Assembly: GCF_900156475.1 (NCBI RefSeq)
Contig: NZ_FTNR01000001.1
Coordinates: forward strand, 434,001-498,000
Length of the DNA stretch: 64,000 bases
Reading direction: 5' to 3'
Source of the DNA: Natronorubrum thiooxidans
Lineage (GTDB): Archaea; Halobacteriota; Halobacteria; Halobacteriales; Natrialbaceae
Both the position numbers and the translations under genes were made by a program. The notes below the pieces were generated by a model. The model saw nothing but the letters and a program-made list of their open reading frames with translations. It made no database searches and was not told the origin of the DNA. Of the stretch, positions 35,230-44,581 are shown one piece after another; position 1 is the stretch's first letter; every line of letters begins with the position of its first letter.

Positions 35230-35919
35230 ATGTCATCTACAGACCGTCCAAGCCGCGAGCGGAGCTATTCGGTTGCCAATTTCGTCGGCGTCGTCGCCGA
35301 GCGACAGACGTACAAAAACCTCTGCTATCTGGCTGTGGCGTTTCCACTCGGAATGGTGTACTCGGTGGTGTTTCTCGTCGGCTTCGGGTTCGGAACCGTC
35401 CTCTCTGCGCTCGGCATCGGCATCCTGCTGTTGATCGGCACCGTCATCGGCTCGCGACTGCTTGTGCGGTTCGAACGATGGCTCGCAAACGCGTTGCTTT
35501 CGGTCGATCTCGAGACGATCGACGACGTCCGGTCCTCGTCGGCCGGGTTGCTGGCGACGGTGAGACGATATTTCGACGCTCCCTCGACCTGGCGCGGACT
35601 GGGCTTTCTCATGGTGAAGTTCTGGTTCGGGTTCGTCGCAATCGTGTTGCTCGTCGTGTTCGTCACCGCGCTCTCGTTTCTCACTATCCCGTTCCGGTAT
35701 CCACACGAGGAGGAACTGTTCAGGGTCAACGACGAGCCGATCGTCTGGACGATCGACACGCTCCCGGAAGCAGCCCTCGCGGTGGTGCTCGGTGCAGGTC
35801 TCGGACTCGCGTTTTTCCACCTTTCGAACGCCTTTGCGTACGTCGCTGGCCGAATCGCGATTGCCCTGCTCGATTACTCGAGCGAGGCGGCGGCGACACC
35901 GACCGAGCCGATGGATTGA
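35230..35919 (+). CDS. Sensor domain-containing membrane protein
   Basis: A 229-residue protein with two pairs of membrane helices (about 33-80 and 130-165, plus 185-215) flanking a soluble segment. The arrangement, especially RQTYKNLCYLAVAFPLGMVY at the start and the later ITIPFRYPHEEE-like loop, matches the putative Sensor domain seen at the N-terminus of some haloarchaeal and actinobacterial histidine kinases. Here the domain stands alone, with no kinase attached. Confidence 0.8.
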   Translation: MSSTDRPSRERSYSVANFVGVVAERQTYKNLCYLAVAFPLGMVYSVVFLVGFGFGTVLSALGIGILLLIGTVIGSRLLVRFERWLANALLSVDLETIDDVRSSSAGLLATVRRYFDAPSTWRGLGFLMVKFWFGFVAIVLLVVFVTALSFLTIPFRYPHEEELFRVNDEPIVWTIDTLPEAALAVVLGAGLGLAFFHLSNAFAYVAGRIAIALLDYSSEAAATPTEPMD

Positions 35920-36014
35920 GACGCCCCTCGAGCCGAACCCACTCGAACACTGGCGTCCGGCCCGACCGATCTCGGTGCCAGAACATTCTTGATCGCTGTC
36001 TCGAATCACAAGTC

Positions 36015-37262
36015 ATGAGCACCGCGGCAGGGCCGCTGTCGGAACCACAGGTGTTGGCCCACACCAAGCGACGGCTCTTTCCGAGCCAGTCCGCGGACGA
36101 CTCGCCGTCCTACGCAGTCGCCGACACGCAGTTCTCGAAAGCCGAATGGCTCCCTGGCCACCCCGTCGATCCGGCCGTTCGAGACTGTCTCGCGCCGTTC
36201 AACCACGTTCGGATCGGTGGCGGCTACCCGGATCTCGTCGGCGTGCGCGCCCTCGAGTCCGATCTGCTCGCTGTCGACCGGCTCGGCGACGAGCCGCCGC
36301 TGATCGCCATCGAAGCGAAAGGGGAGACGAGCGGCGGCGTCGACACGCAACGCGGGATCGTCCAGGCCTACGACCGGCTTCACGAGGCGAACGCGGCGTA
36401 TCTCGCCGCGCCGGCAGCCGCGGTTTCGGAAACCGATCGCACGCTCGCCCGGGAGTTGAACGTCGGCGTCCTCGGCGTTGCCGAGTCGGGGACGGTCGAC
36501 GCCCTCGAGGTGCCCCGTGTCGTCGGTAACCGAACCTCGAGCGAGGCGACGGCGCTGCGATTCCAGGCTGGCGCACAGGGCGTCACCGACGCCTCGTTCG
36601 GGCTGAATCATCCGAAAAACTATCTGGGCTATCCGCTCGCGCAGTACGCAGACGGGGACACCGCAACGGTGCTCTCAGACTACAAGATCGTCGGCGCGGC
36701 CGACGATGCCAGACGCGGCGCTACCTTTCTCGGATTGATCGAACCCGGCCCCGCCCCGGCGCTGACGTCGCTCGGTCAGGAGGTCGTTCGATTCGCGACG
36801 GCACAGTACGGCTCCGTGGAGGCGGCGCTTGCCGAGTTCGAGAACTGGTATCGGTCGTCAAAACGGTTCGTCGACGTCGCCCCGGCGTGGGGGCGGCTGG
36901 CTCGACGCGTCCTGTTCGAGTATCCCGCGACGGAGTTGCTCGTGACCGAACTCCAGACCATGCACGACGACTGGCAGCCCGAGCCCTCGCTCGTCGATCT
37001 GGTCGTCCACATGCACGAACTCCATCCGACCTTTACCGTCGAACTGTTCGTCCGCGGCGACGAGGCGGTTCGACGACGAGTCCTGACCGAAGACGGCGAG
37101 CTTCGGCGCTCAGCGCTCGAGGATGGGTCCGTCTATCACTCGCCGACCGTCTTCCAACTGAAGGCGATGTTGTACCACGCTGGGATTCTGACTGCTCGAG
37201 GGGCAGAGCCGCATCGCCTCGAGCCGACCGAGGACGTCTGGGCGCTTCGGGAGTCCGTGTGA
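36015..37262 (+). CDS. PD-(D/E)XK nuclease-like protein of unknown role
   Basis: A 415-residue protein from ATG 36015. Residues 66-102 hold a clear nuclease-like signature: GGGYPDLVGV (Asp73), a hydrophobic strand and LIAIEAKGE (Glu100-x-Lys102), followed by a Gln-containing helix (DTQRGIVQAYDRLHEANAAY). That is the restriction-endonuclease fold's D...ExK...Q order. The C-terminal 250 residues are alpha-helical with no recognised domain and may bind DNA or a partner. No methyltransferase or helicase is adjacent, so a classical restriction system is not indicated. Confidence 0.78.
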   Translation: MSTAAGPLSEPQVLAHTKRRLFPSQSADDSPSYAVADTQFSKAEWLPGHPVDPAVRDCLAPFNHVRIGGGYPDLVGVRALESDLLAVDRLGDEPPLIAIEAKGETSGGVDTQRGIVQAYDRLHEANAAYLAAPAAAVSETDRTLARELNVGVLGVAESGTVDALEVPRVVGNRTSSEATALRFQAGAQGVTDASFGLNHPKNYLGYPLAQYADGDTATVLSDYKIVGAADDARRGATFLGLIEPGPAPALTSLGQEVVRFATAQYGSVEAALAEFENWYRSSKRFVDVAPAWGRLARRVLFEYPATELLVTELQTMHDDWQPEPSLVDLVVHMHELHPTFTVELFVRGDEAVRRRVLTEDGELRRSALEDGSVYHSPTVFQLKAMLYHAGILTARGAEPHRLEPTEDVWALRESV

Positions 37263-37326
37263 GTCAGTTTGGACCGTTTTGATCGGCTATCTGGAACGTA
37301 TACTCTGGCTTGACAAAGCGGGAGAT

Positions 37327-38526
37327 TCACTTCGCCAGTGCCCTGTTATGTCGACGCCGTCTGCCCAGCACGGCCGCGAGTGCGAGCGTACCGAGTGTGG
37401 CTGCTGTCGCCGCCGCACCGAACACTCCACGGACGCCGAACAGCGGGACCAGTGGACCGAACAACACTGGTGAGAGGAACTGGCCCGTATAGCCTGCTGA
37501 TGCGAGATAGGAGCTGAACTGTCCCTGTCGATCGACGGGTGCGAGTGCCTCGATCCACGCGAACGCCGAGGGGAAGACCAGCCCCAGTCCCAGCCCAAAC
37601 GCGACCACCGACGGGACTGCGGTCAGCGCCGATCCCGCGACGGTCGCACCCGTGAACGCGACGATCCAGAGGACGAGCGCCGTCGCGACGAGGACGTGCC
37701 GGCTCGTCCGTTCGACGAGTCGATCGTAGAGCGCAGCCGAAATCCCACCGGCAAGCCCGTTGGCGGCGAGATAGTAGCTGATCGACAGCGAGGAGGTGAT
37801 CCCCAGCCCCGAAAGCAGTTGGGGGTAAAAGACGACGATACTGTAGAGGAGTGTGTTCGCCCCGAAGTATAGCAGGTAGACCGACAGCAGCGCGGGCCGC
37901 CGTCGGAAGACGGCGACGACACCGGCGACACCCGCATCCGACTCCACCTCGTCGCTGGTTTCGTTTCGTCCCGTCTCGGGAACAGTCACGATCGCGAGGA
38001 GACCAAGCGGGACCGCGATCAAGTAGACACCGAAGGGGGCCTGCCACGAGAGGGTGCCGAGCGCACCGCCGACCAACGGCCAGATAACCGCACCGACGCT
38101 GTTGGCGCTGCTCCGTAAGCCGAGCGCACGGTTCATCCGCTGGCCCTCGTAGAGATCGTAAATAAGTACCGTGATCCCGGTGTAGACCAAGGCCACGCCG
38201 ACGCCCAGCACTGCCCTCGAGGCGAGCAGCGGGCCAAACGAGTCGATGACGAGTCCGGCCCCGCCACCGGCTGCATACAGCAAGAGCCCGATAATGAAGG
38301 GCCGGCGAGGCCCGATACGGTCGATGAGCGCGCCCGCAATCGGACTAACGAGAACAATGAGTGCCCCGTGGGTCGTAATAATGAGGCCGGCGTTCGACTC
38401 CGAAACGCCCAGACTCGACTGGATCGCCGGCACGATCGGCCCGAGGATCGCCCCGGCCATCACGGTCAGCGTTGCCGACGCCAGAATAACCCACAGTGTC
38501 TCTCGGCTCCCGGACGCGTTCGTCAT
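37327..38526 (-). CDS. MFS transporter (drug/sugar-efflux type)
   Basis: A 399-residue twelve-helix major-facilitator protein. The motif between helices 2 and 3 is GALIDRIGPRRPFIIG (about 66-81) and motif B/C elements follow (LASRAVLGVGVALVYTG). The C-terminus is basic (GRRRRHNRALAK). The sequence recalls multidrug or sugar efflux carriers of the Bmr/AraJ type. It converges on the PD-(D/E)XK-like gene. Confidence 0.85.
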   Translation of the reverse strand: MTNASGSRETLWVILASATLTVMAGAILGPIVPAIQSSLGVSESNAGLIITTHGALIVLVSPIAGALIDRIGPRRPFIIGLLLYAAGGGAGLVIDSFGPLLASRAVLGVGVALVYTGITVLIYDLYEGQRMNRALGLRSSANSVGAVIWPLVGGALGTLSWQAPFGVYLIAVPLGLLAIVTVPETGRNETSDEVESDAGVAGVVAVFRRRPALLSVYLLYFGANTLLYSIVVFYPQLLSGLGITSSLSISYYLAANGLAGGISAALYDRLVERTSRHVLVATALVLWIVAFTGATVAGSALTAVPSVVAFGLGLGLVFPSAFAWIEALAPVDRQGQFSSYLASAGYTGQFLSPVLFGPLVPLFGVRGVFGAAATAATLGTLALAAVLGRRRRHNRALAK

Positions 38527-38711
38527 CGGGCCCTACTCACGAGGGCAGCGTCAACACGGTTGTGATTTCTTCGTCACTCGCTCTCGAGGGTGTCAGCACC
38601 GAGGTCGCCCTCGAGAAACACTGTCGATAGCTATCCCGACGCACAGCCGTCGTGTGTAGGCGTGCGGCGACAGTCGGTGGAGACGCTATTCATCCGGGCC
38701 GTGACAGAGGG

Positions 38712-38828
38712 CTACCGGAGATCTTGCAGTTGTCGCTCGAGGCGGTGTAACTGGCGCTGCATGTAGAGGATGTACGCGAACAGCGCGACGAATATCGCGC
38801 CGTATCCGGCGAGGAGGAACGGTTCCAT
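38712..38828 (-). CDS. ccmD: Heme exporter protein CcmD
   Basis: A 38-residue protein starting at ATG 38828, two bases after the ccmC stop. It has one membrane helix (YGAIFVALFAYILYMQ) followed by a charged amphipathic tail (RQLHRLERQLQDLR), exactly the CcmD plan. CcmD holds the heme-CcmE complex together with CcmC and helps release holo-CcmE. Position directly after ccmC is the classical order. Confidence 0.85.
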   Translation of the reverse strand: MEPFLLAGYGAIFVALFAYILYMQRQLHRLERQLQDLR

Positions 38829-38830
38829 GG

Positions 38831-39565
38831 TTACGCCACCTCCTCTTTTTTGAGGACGACTTTGTCCTCGAGTTCGTGCAGGCGGATACGAATCGCCATC
38901 AGGTAGATGTAGAGCAGTCCCAGTGCGAGCAACGAGATGCCGAGCGTCAGTGGGTCGATGTTTGCACTCACGTCTGGATTTGCCACGGTCGGTTCGTGAA
39001 ACGTCGGTGTCCAGAGACGGCCAGCAGTGTAGGTGATCGGAACGGTGATGAACGCGACTGTTCCGTAGACTGCCGCAAATCGTTCGTCGGCACCCCGTTC
39101 TGTCGAGGCGTACACGACGAGATACCCCGCGTAAATGAACCAGACCATGAGAAACGTGACGAGTCGAACGTCACTCCACTCCCACCACGAGTTCCAGACG
39201 ACGCGTCCCCACAGGCTCCCCGTAACGAGCGTCAGCGTTGCGAACAGGAATCCGATCTCGCCGCCGCTGTGTGCGAGCCGGTTCCAGAATCGGCCCTCGT
39301 ATTTGAGATAGAGCACACTCCCGACGAACGTCGCAGAGAGGGCGCCGGCAGTCAGAAACGCGAGCGGAATGTGCCAGTAGGCGATGAGGTTGATACCGTG
39401 ATCGATGCCGTACATCGTTCGGGAGGCGAATCCGAATATGAGAGTCAACGAGGTCAAGCCAAGAACGAACGCGCCCCAGCGAACAAACCGACTCCACATG
39501 ATTCGGTGGAACAGCGCGATGAGTGTGCCAAGGCGTCTCGAGAGTGTACGCATACGAGCATGCAT
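38831..39565 (-). CDS. ccmC: Cytochrome c maturation heme-lyase subunit CcmC
   Basis: A 244-residue membrane protein with six helices. It passes heme to CcmE in System I cytochrome c maturation. The two external heme-ligand histidines are present as His65 (IAYWHIPLAF) and His190 (TPTFHEP), flanking the tryptophan-rich WWD-type loop SLWGRVVWNSWWEWSDVRL (117-135). That loop has one extra residue compared with the usual WGTWWVWDARL. Start ATG 39565 or 39553. It follows ccdA by 31 bp and is followed by ccmD with a 2-bp gap. Confidence 0.9.
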   Translation of the reverse strand: MHARMRTLSRRLGTLIALFHRIMWSRFVRWGAFVLGLTSLTLIFGFASRTMYGIDHGINLIAYWHIPLAFLTAGALSATFVGSVLYLKYEGRFWNRLAHSGGEIGFLFATLTLVTGSLWGRVVWNSWWEWSDVRLVTFLMVWFIYAGYLVVYASTERGADERFAAVYGTVAFITVPITYTAGRLWTPTFHEPTVANPDVSANIDPLTLGISLLALGLLYIYLMAIRIRLHELEDKVVLKKEEVA

Positions 39566-39596
39566 TCAACGAGTATGACTTAATTTTTTCCAACAA

Positions 39597-40283
39597 TTAC
39601 TGGACGAGTGCTGCCAGCAACGCCTTGTCGACTTCGAACAACAGTCCGATACCTGTCACGACGAGCGCGTACCCGCTCAGCCGTCGTACCAGCGCCGGTC
39701 GATCGAGCGACCGCACGCGGTCGGTCAGCACACTGCCGGCCCGTTTCCCGCCGTACGCGACGACCAACAGTGGTCCGGAGAAGCCGACCCCGTACGTAAA
39801 AAGCAGCGTTGCACTCTGTGCCGTCTCTCCGGACGCACCGACGAACGCGAGCACGCTCCCGAGTACGGGCCCGACACACGGCAACCAGATGACGCCGAGA
39901 AACAGTCCGAGCACGAAGCCACCGACGAGTGGGTGGTGGGACGTTTCGATGGCGGTCGTAAACCGCGTCACCGGACCGGTAACTCTCGATGCGTACGTCG
40001 TGTACGCGGTGTGAAGATCGTCATCGGCCATCACCGCACCGAAGACGATGATCATTGCCACGAACGGCAGCCGAAACGAATCGGGCGTCAACGAGCCGAC
40101 CAGCGCCGTGGCGATTCCGAGCACGGTAAACGACGCGATACTCCCGGCGACGATCGCGAGCGGCCGAAACCGGTGTCCGGTGCTTCCCGCGAGTAACGGG
40201 GGGATCATCGGGAGACAACACGGTGTGAGTGCAGTGAGTACCCCTGCGACGAAAACTGCAACCAGTCCCGGCGTCTCGAGCAT
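39597..40283 (-). CDS. ccdA: Cytochrome c biogenesis protein CcdA
   Basis: A 228-residue, six-helix thiol reductant transporter. The paired redox cysteines are Cys22/Cys23 in TPCCLPMIPP and Cys136 in IWLPCVGPVLGS, in the two symmetry-related helices of the DsbD-beta/CcdA fold. It moves electrons from cytoplasmic thioredoxin outward to keep apocytochrome heme-binding cysteines reduced. Position between the TsdA-like cytochrome and ccmC supports that role. Confidence 0.88.
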   Translation of the reverse strand: MLETPGLVAVFVAGVLTALTPCCLPMIPPLLAGSTGHRFRPLAIVAGSIASFTVLGIATALVGSLTPDSFRLPFVAMIIVFGAVMADDDLHTAYTTYASRVTGPVTRFTTAIETSHHPLVGGFVLGLFLGVIWLPCVGPVLGSVLAFVGASGETAQSATLLFTYGVGFSGPLLVVAYGGKRAGSVLTDRVRSLDRPALVRRLSGYALVVTGIGLLFEVDKALLAALVQ

Positions 40284-40342
40284 TGATGACTCTATATCCC
40301 GAGATGGAAATAAAGAACGTGGTGAATCTTCGACGGCTTCGT

Positions 40343-41524
40343 TCAGTCGCCCGTCTCGTCGACCGACTCCTCCCGGAGCGGCTGGTCGTACCGATCGACG
40401 TCGTCCGGGATGTCGTCCTCGCTAAGCGACTCGGTACCCGTCGGGATGCCAGCTAACTCGAGTTTCTTCTGCATCGGGTTCATCTCGTAGCCGAGATCCC
40501 CCTGCGTCCGTTCGTAGTAGACTCCCTCCTCCGGTGGACCCGTCGTCGGGAAGTCGTCTTCTTTGCCAACGAACTCGGGACGGTCGTGGCCGTTCATGAA
40601 TCCAGCGATGTCCTGTACGTCACGCCAGTCAGTCAGCGTGTGTGGTGCACCGTATGGCATGGCTTCACGGATGAACGCCGACGACGTGTAGACGCGGGAC
40701 ATTCCGGCACCGTCGTTGAACGAGTCAGGGCCCCACAGTGCTGTGGCAGTGCCCTCGATTCCCTGTCCGTCGTCACCGTGACAGGACGCACAGTTCTCAA
40801 GGTAGAGTTCTGCACCCCGGACAGGGTTGATCTCTTCGACCGGAACGCGTTCGTCACCCTCTGCTTTGTTCAGGTGTGACCAGTACGGCTGGGCCTTCGT
40901 CGGCACGCCCTCGCTCAGCCACTGCATGTACGCCTCCATGGCTTGCATCTCTCTGCTGTCGTACTCGGGTGTGCCCTCCTCGGAGTCCTGGGAGTTCATA
41001 CTCCGGTCGAAACAGCCCATCAGCCGCTGGCGACTGTCACGCATCCGGTCGCGCCGGTTGGTCCACTCGGGTAGGTCTGCATGGGTCCCGACGAGCGGAA
41101 TCATGGTGATATCCTGGCCGACCATTCCCTGCGTCATACCGAGATCGCTGCCGCCGTGACAGCTCGCACACGACAGTTCGTTACCGACGTGCTCTGGAAG
41201 TTCTTCGGAGGTGTTCTCCATGATCTCGCGCCCGTAGATGACGAGTTCCCGCTCGTTTTCGTTCTCGGGAAGCGTCGACTCGTTCATCTCCTTGGGGGAG
41301 AACTGGATCTCCTCGCCGGCCGTTTCGTTCCGGTACTCGAGGTCGTCTTTCGACTCACCCTCCCGAAGATCTTCGTCCAACACGTTGCGGTCCGGCCATT
41401 CTGCCGGCGCCTCTATCGGATCACTCGTTTCGCCGTTGCTATCATCAGGTGCTGTCGGAGCGGAACAACCGGCCAGAACGGCCAGTACGAGCACTCCTGA
41501 CAAGATGAGTAGTTTTCGCTTCAT
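40343..41524 (-). CDS. tsdA: TsdA-like di-heme c-type cytochrome (thiosulfate dehydrogenase family), lipoprotein
   Basis: A 393-residue exported cytochrome from ATG 41524, with a lipoprotein signal (VLAGC, Cys20). Heme 1 is C119-A-S-C122-H123; Cys171 in MGCFDRSMN, 48 residues later, matches the unusual Cys axial ligand of TsdA. Heme 2 is C245-A-S-C248-H249, with Met289 (EAMPYG) as a candidate ligand. LWGPDSFNDGAGM (263-275) is a TsdA hallmark. TsdA couples thiosulfate and tetrathionate in either direction; direction here is unknown. It leads a leftward operon with ccdA, ccmC and ccmD, and diverges from the trx-ccmF operon. Confidence 0.8.
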   Translation of the reverse strand: MKRKLLILSGVLVLAVLAGCSAPTAPDDSNGETSDPIEAPAEWPDRNVLDEDLREGESKDDLEYRNETAGEEIQFSPKEMNESTLPENENERELVIYGREIMENTSEELPEHVGNELSCASCHGGSDLGMTQGMVGQDITMIPLVGTHADLPEWTNRRDRMRDSRQRLMGCFDRSMNSQDSEEGTPEYDSREMQAMEAYMQWLSEGVPTKAQPYWSHLNKAEGDERVPVEEINPVRGAELYLENCASCHGDDGQGIEGTATALWGPDSFNDGAGMSRVYTSSAFIREAMPYGAPHTLTDWRDVQDIAGFMNGHDRPEFVGKEDDFPTTGPPEEGVYYERTQGDLGYEMNPMQKKLELAGIPTGTESLSEDDIPDDVDRYDQPLREESVDETGD

Positions 41525-41696
41525 GGCCCAGAAGATCCTCTTTCCGGACACCTTCTGCATGATGCACTCACTGGCATGAGTCATAATGATGGAAACTAAT
41601 GATTAAAGATTTATGGTCGATGAAATCCCATGGGAAAATTAGTATCTATCGTATGGTCACATCAATCGATCCACTAGTAATGAGCCCGCCGAATCC

Positions 41697-42170
41697 GTGA
41701 CGCCACGAAAAATCTTCACGATTGTTCTTGTTATCATGGCCCTCGGAATCGGATACTACTCGATGAACACGGCATCCGTACTGAGTGATGAGTCACACAC
41801 GTATCACGGAGACACTGCATGGCAAACAGACGTAGACGAAGCGCTGGAAACCGCTGCCGCGGAAGACAAACCGGTGCTCGTCTACTTCTGGACGACGTGG
41901 TGTACCTACTGTGAAGATTACAACGAGAACGCCTACGTCGAGCCGGATGTTCACGACCGGCTCGATAACTTCGTTCTCCTCGCGGTGAATCTCGACGATA
42001 GCAGTTCGGAAGCGAAAGACCTCCAGCGACGGTACAATGCGAACTACCCGCCCCAGCATGTCGCGATCACACCTGACGGAGAACTGTTGGTGGACATCAA
42101 TGGATACGCCGAGACGGACTCGTTTATCGCGTATCTCGACGAAGCGCAATCGGAGTGGAAGAGTCGATGA
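41697..42170 (+). CDS. Membrane-anchored thioredoxin-like protein (DsbD-gamma/CcmG-type role)
   Basis: A 157-residue protein starting at GTG 41697, with one N-terminal membrane anchor (about residues 6-24) and an outward thioredoxin domain. The redox motif is Cys69-T-Y-Cys72 (FWTTWCTYCEDY) and the cis-Pro region is NYPPQH (117-121). The sequence around KPVLVYFWTTWC and LQRRYNANYPP is nearer to the DsbD C-terminal domain than to CcmG. It probably takes electrons from CcdA and reduces apocytochrome. Its stop overlaps the ccmF start (ATGA). Confidence 0.85.
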   Translation: MTPRKIFTIVLVIMALGIGYYSMNTASVLSDESHTYHGDTAWQTDVDEALETAAAEDKPVLVYFWTTWCTYCEDYNENAYVEPDVHDRLDNFVLLAVNLDDSSSEAKDLQRRYNANYPPQHVAITPDGELLVDINGYAETDSFIAYLDEAQSEWKSR

Positions 42171-44578
42171 TTGGATCTGCGCTCATCGCCGGCGCGATGG
42201 TTACGGGACTCGTGGCAACGGTGCTCCTGTTTCGTGGCTATCTCCGCCGTAACAACGACTACGTCACCGTCATTGCACCGTTGATCGGTGCGACTGCCGG
42301 ACTGTTGACACTCGCACTCGGGTATCTCACGTACCAGTTTGTCGTCACCGATTACGCGAATGCGTACGTTTGGAACAACACCGCGAATTACATTCCACTG
42401 CTCTATCGCATCACCGGCGTCTACGCAGGTAACGAAGGCTCCGTTCTCCTGTGGGCAGCACTGGCTGCCGTCGTCGCCTTCTGGGCGGCTGTCCGCCGTG
42501 GAGTAGCGTCGCCCGATGCGAAACTCGTGCAGGGACTCACGGTCGGGATTGTCACGTACTTCGCGGCCATGCTATTCTTCGATAGTCCCTTCACCTCGAT
42601 CACCGACGAGTTCCCCGAGATGGGCGAGGGGGTCACGCCGCTCGATGGGACGGGACTTAATCCGCTTCTGGTCGATCCGTATATGGCGATCCATCCACCG
42701 GTGATGTTCATCGCCTACGCGCTTCTGACGATGCCGTTTGCCATCGCCGTTGCCCATTTTATTTCGACGATCCGTGGTAACGGAGGACTGTTCAGCGACT
42801 GGATCGGAAGCATCACGCGCTGGCTCCGCATCTCGTGGCTCTTTCTCACCGCTGCAATCGTCCTCGGGTCGCTGTGGTCGTATCGAGTCCTCGGCTGGGG
42901 TGGGATCTGGGCGTGGGATCCCGTCGAGACTGCCGTGTTGATCCCGTGGATCTTCCTCACTGCGACGTTACACGCCGTAATGAACTACCGGTCGCGATCG
43001 ACGTACGCAACGCTTGCACCGGCGATGACGGCGACGACACTTGCGCTCGTCATCTACGCGACCGCGATCGTCAGAAGTGGCGTCTTCCGAAGCGTTCACT
43101 CGTTTGCCGACGACGGAATTGGGTTCGCGCTGCTCGTGTTGCTCGCAGTGACGACGATACTCGGCGTCTGTCTCCCGCTTGGCTACTGGCTTCTGAGGGA
43201 GCCAGCGGAGCCAGCCGACGACTCACAGCCATGGCTCACTCGAGCGAATGTGTTACACCTTGCCATCCTCGGTATCGGACTGCTCGGTTTCGTCTCCGTC
43301 TGGGGGCTTTCGTTCCCCGTCCTCAACAGCTACATCACGGGGATGGAAGTCGAAGTGACGGGCGACTACTATAACCTCTGGAGCTATCCGATCGTGCTCG
43401 CGATGCTGTTGCTCCTCGGGTTCTACATGGATTACGACGTAGAGGGTCGCCGCCGTGCACTGCTCTCGCTTGGTGTCTTCACGACGGCGACCGTTCTGGC
43501 TGCGCTGATCGCGCCGACCGACTCGTGGTTGCTTGCGAGTGACACGAACGATGCGCTATTCTACCAACTCATCGGCAGCGTGAGTGCCCTCTCGCTGCTC
43601 CCGCCAGCGGCGTACGTCTGTCTCACGGTCATCAATCGCGCACTCGAGTACGTTCCCGGTTCGCCGAGTCGAAACTATCAGTTCAAACAGGTGGGCGTCG
43701 CGATGGTTCACATCGGCTTCGTGATCCTCGTGGTCGCCGTCGCGTTCTCCTATCTGTTTACCGCCCAGTCGTCGGTGATCATCGCCGATGCCGAACAGGA
43801 GGCAGCACTGGACGACTCCGGTGTCCACGACGTCCCCGACTCCGCTTACGCCGTCGAAGTGACTGACTATCGTGAGTATCAGCGTCCGGAGGATCCGGAC
43901 ATTCGAAACGTCGCCTTCTCGGTCGACGAGGTGACTGCTCGAGGTGATTCGATTCACGAGACGGTACAGCCGGTGTACGGAACGGTAACGGAGGTTAATC
44001 AGGGGCCGGAGGCGACGATCGTCCAACTCGACGACTCGCAAATCTGGCTCGGCGTCGTCGGCGACGGGCAGGCAGACGTTGACGTTTCCGAGGGCGACCA
44101 GGTCGTCGGCGTCGGCTACGTGATGTGGGATTACCTTCCGGAGCTATCGCAAACCGATGCGGTCGTCGTCACCGACCCGGCGGACATCGGGTCGGTGACG
44201 AATCCGCCTGCTGCACTCGACCAGACGCGCGTCCAGGGCAGTGCCGTTGGACTCACCGTCTACGACGGTGGCGAACGACTCGCCAGCGGCGAAGCCGGCC
44301 AGGAGCGCTACCTCCGGCAGGGCGGGATGGAAGTCAGAAACGTCTTTGTCGATCGTGGACTGGCCCACGACACGTACGTCATCGCAGCGGTCGACGACGG
44401 AACCGCCTCACTGACGATCCGACAGATTCCGCTGATGAATCTCATGCGAGTTAGTACCGGCGTGTTGCTCGCAGGAATGTTGGTTATCATCCTGTTCGAC
44501 CCGGCCTACGGGCTCGTTCGCACGTGGTCACGCCGGACCGAACAGCCGAACACCACTGAAACACCATCCGACGACTAA
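42167..44578 (+). CDS. ccmF: Cytochrome c heme lyase CcmF
   Basis: An 803-residue polytopic protein, the heme lyase of System I that ligates heme to apocytochrome. The WWD motif GWGGIWAWDPVE lies near residue 245, and conserved histidines occur in AIHPPVMFIAYA and RSVHSFADDG. About 14 helices are followed by a large external domain (about residues 560-760) and a last helix. Start ATG 42167 gives a 4-bp overlap with the thioredoxin gene. Length is in the upper range for CcmF. Confidence 0.93.
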   Translation: MIGSALIAGAMVTGLVATVLLFRGYLRRNNDYVTVIAPLIGATAGLLTLALGYLTYQFVVTDYANAYVWNNTANYIPLLYRITGVYAGNEGSVLLWAALAAVVAFWAAVRRGVASPDAKLVQGLTVGIVTYFAAMLFFDSPFTSITDEFPEMGEGVTPLDGTGLNPLLVDPYMAIHPPVMFIAYALLTMPFAIAVAHFISTIRGNGGLFSDWIGSITRWLRISWLFLTAAIVLGSLWSYRVLGWGGIWAWDPVETAVLIPWIFLTATLHAVMNYRSRSTYATLAPAMTATTLALVIYATAIVRSGVFRSVHSFADDGIGFALLVLLAVTTILGVCLPLGYWLLREPAEPADDSQPWLTRANVLHLAILGIGLLGFVSVWGLSFPVLNSYITGMEVEVTGDYYNLWSYPIVLAMLLLLGFYMDYDVEGRRRALLSLGVFTTATVLAALIAPTDSWLLASDTNDALFYQLIGSVSALSLLPPAAYVCLTVINRALEYVPGSPSRNYQFKQVGVAMVHIGFVILVVAVAFSYLFTAQSSVIIADAEQEAALDDSGVHDVPDSAYAVEVTDYREYQRPEDPDIRNVAFSVDEVTARGDSIHETVQPVYGTVTEVNQGPEATIVQLDDSQIWLGVVGDGQADVDVSEGDQVVGVGYVMWDYLPELSQTDAVVVTDPADIGSVTNPPAALDQTRVQGSAVGLTVYDGGERLASGEAGQERYLRQGGMEVRNVFVDRGLAHDTYVIAAVDDGTASLTIRQIPLMNLMRVSTGVLLAGMLVIILFDPAYGLVRTWSRRTEQPNTTETPSDD

Positions 44579-44581
44579 TTC

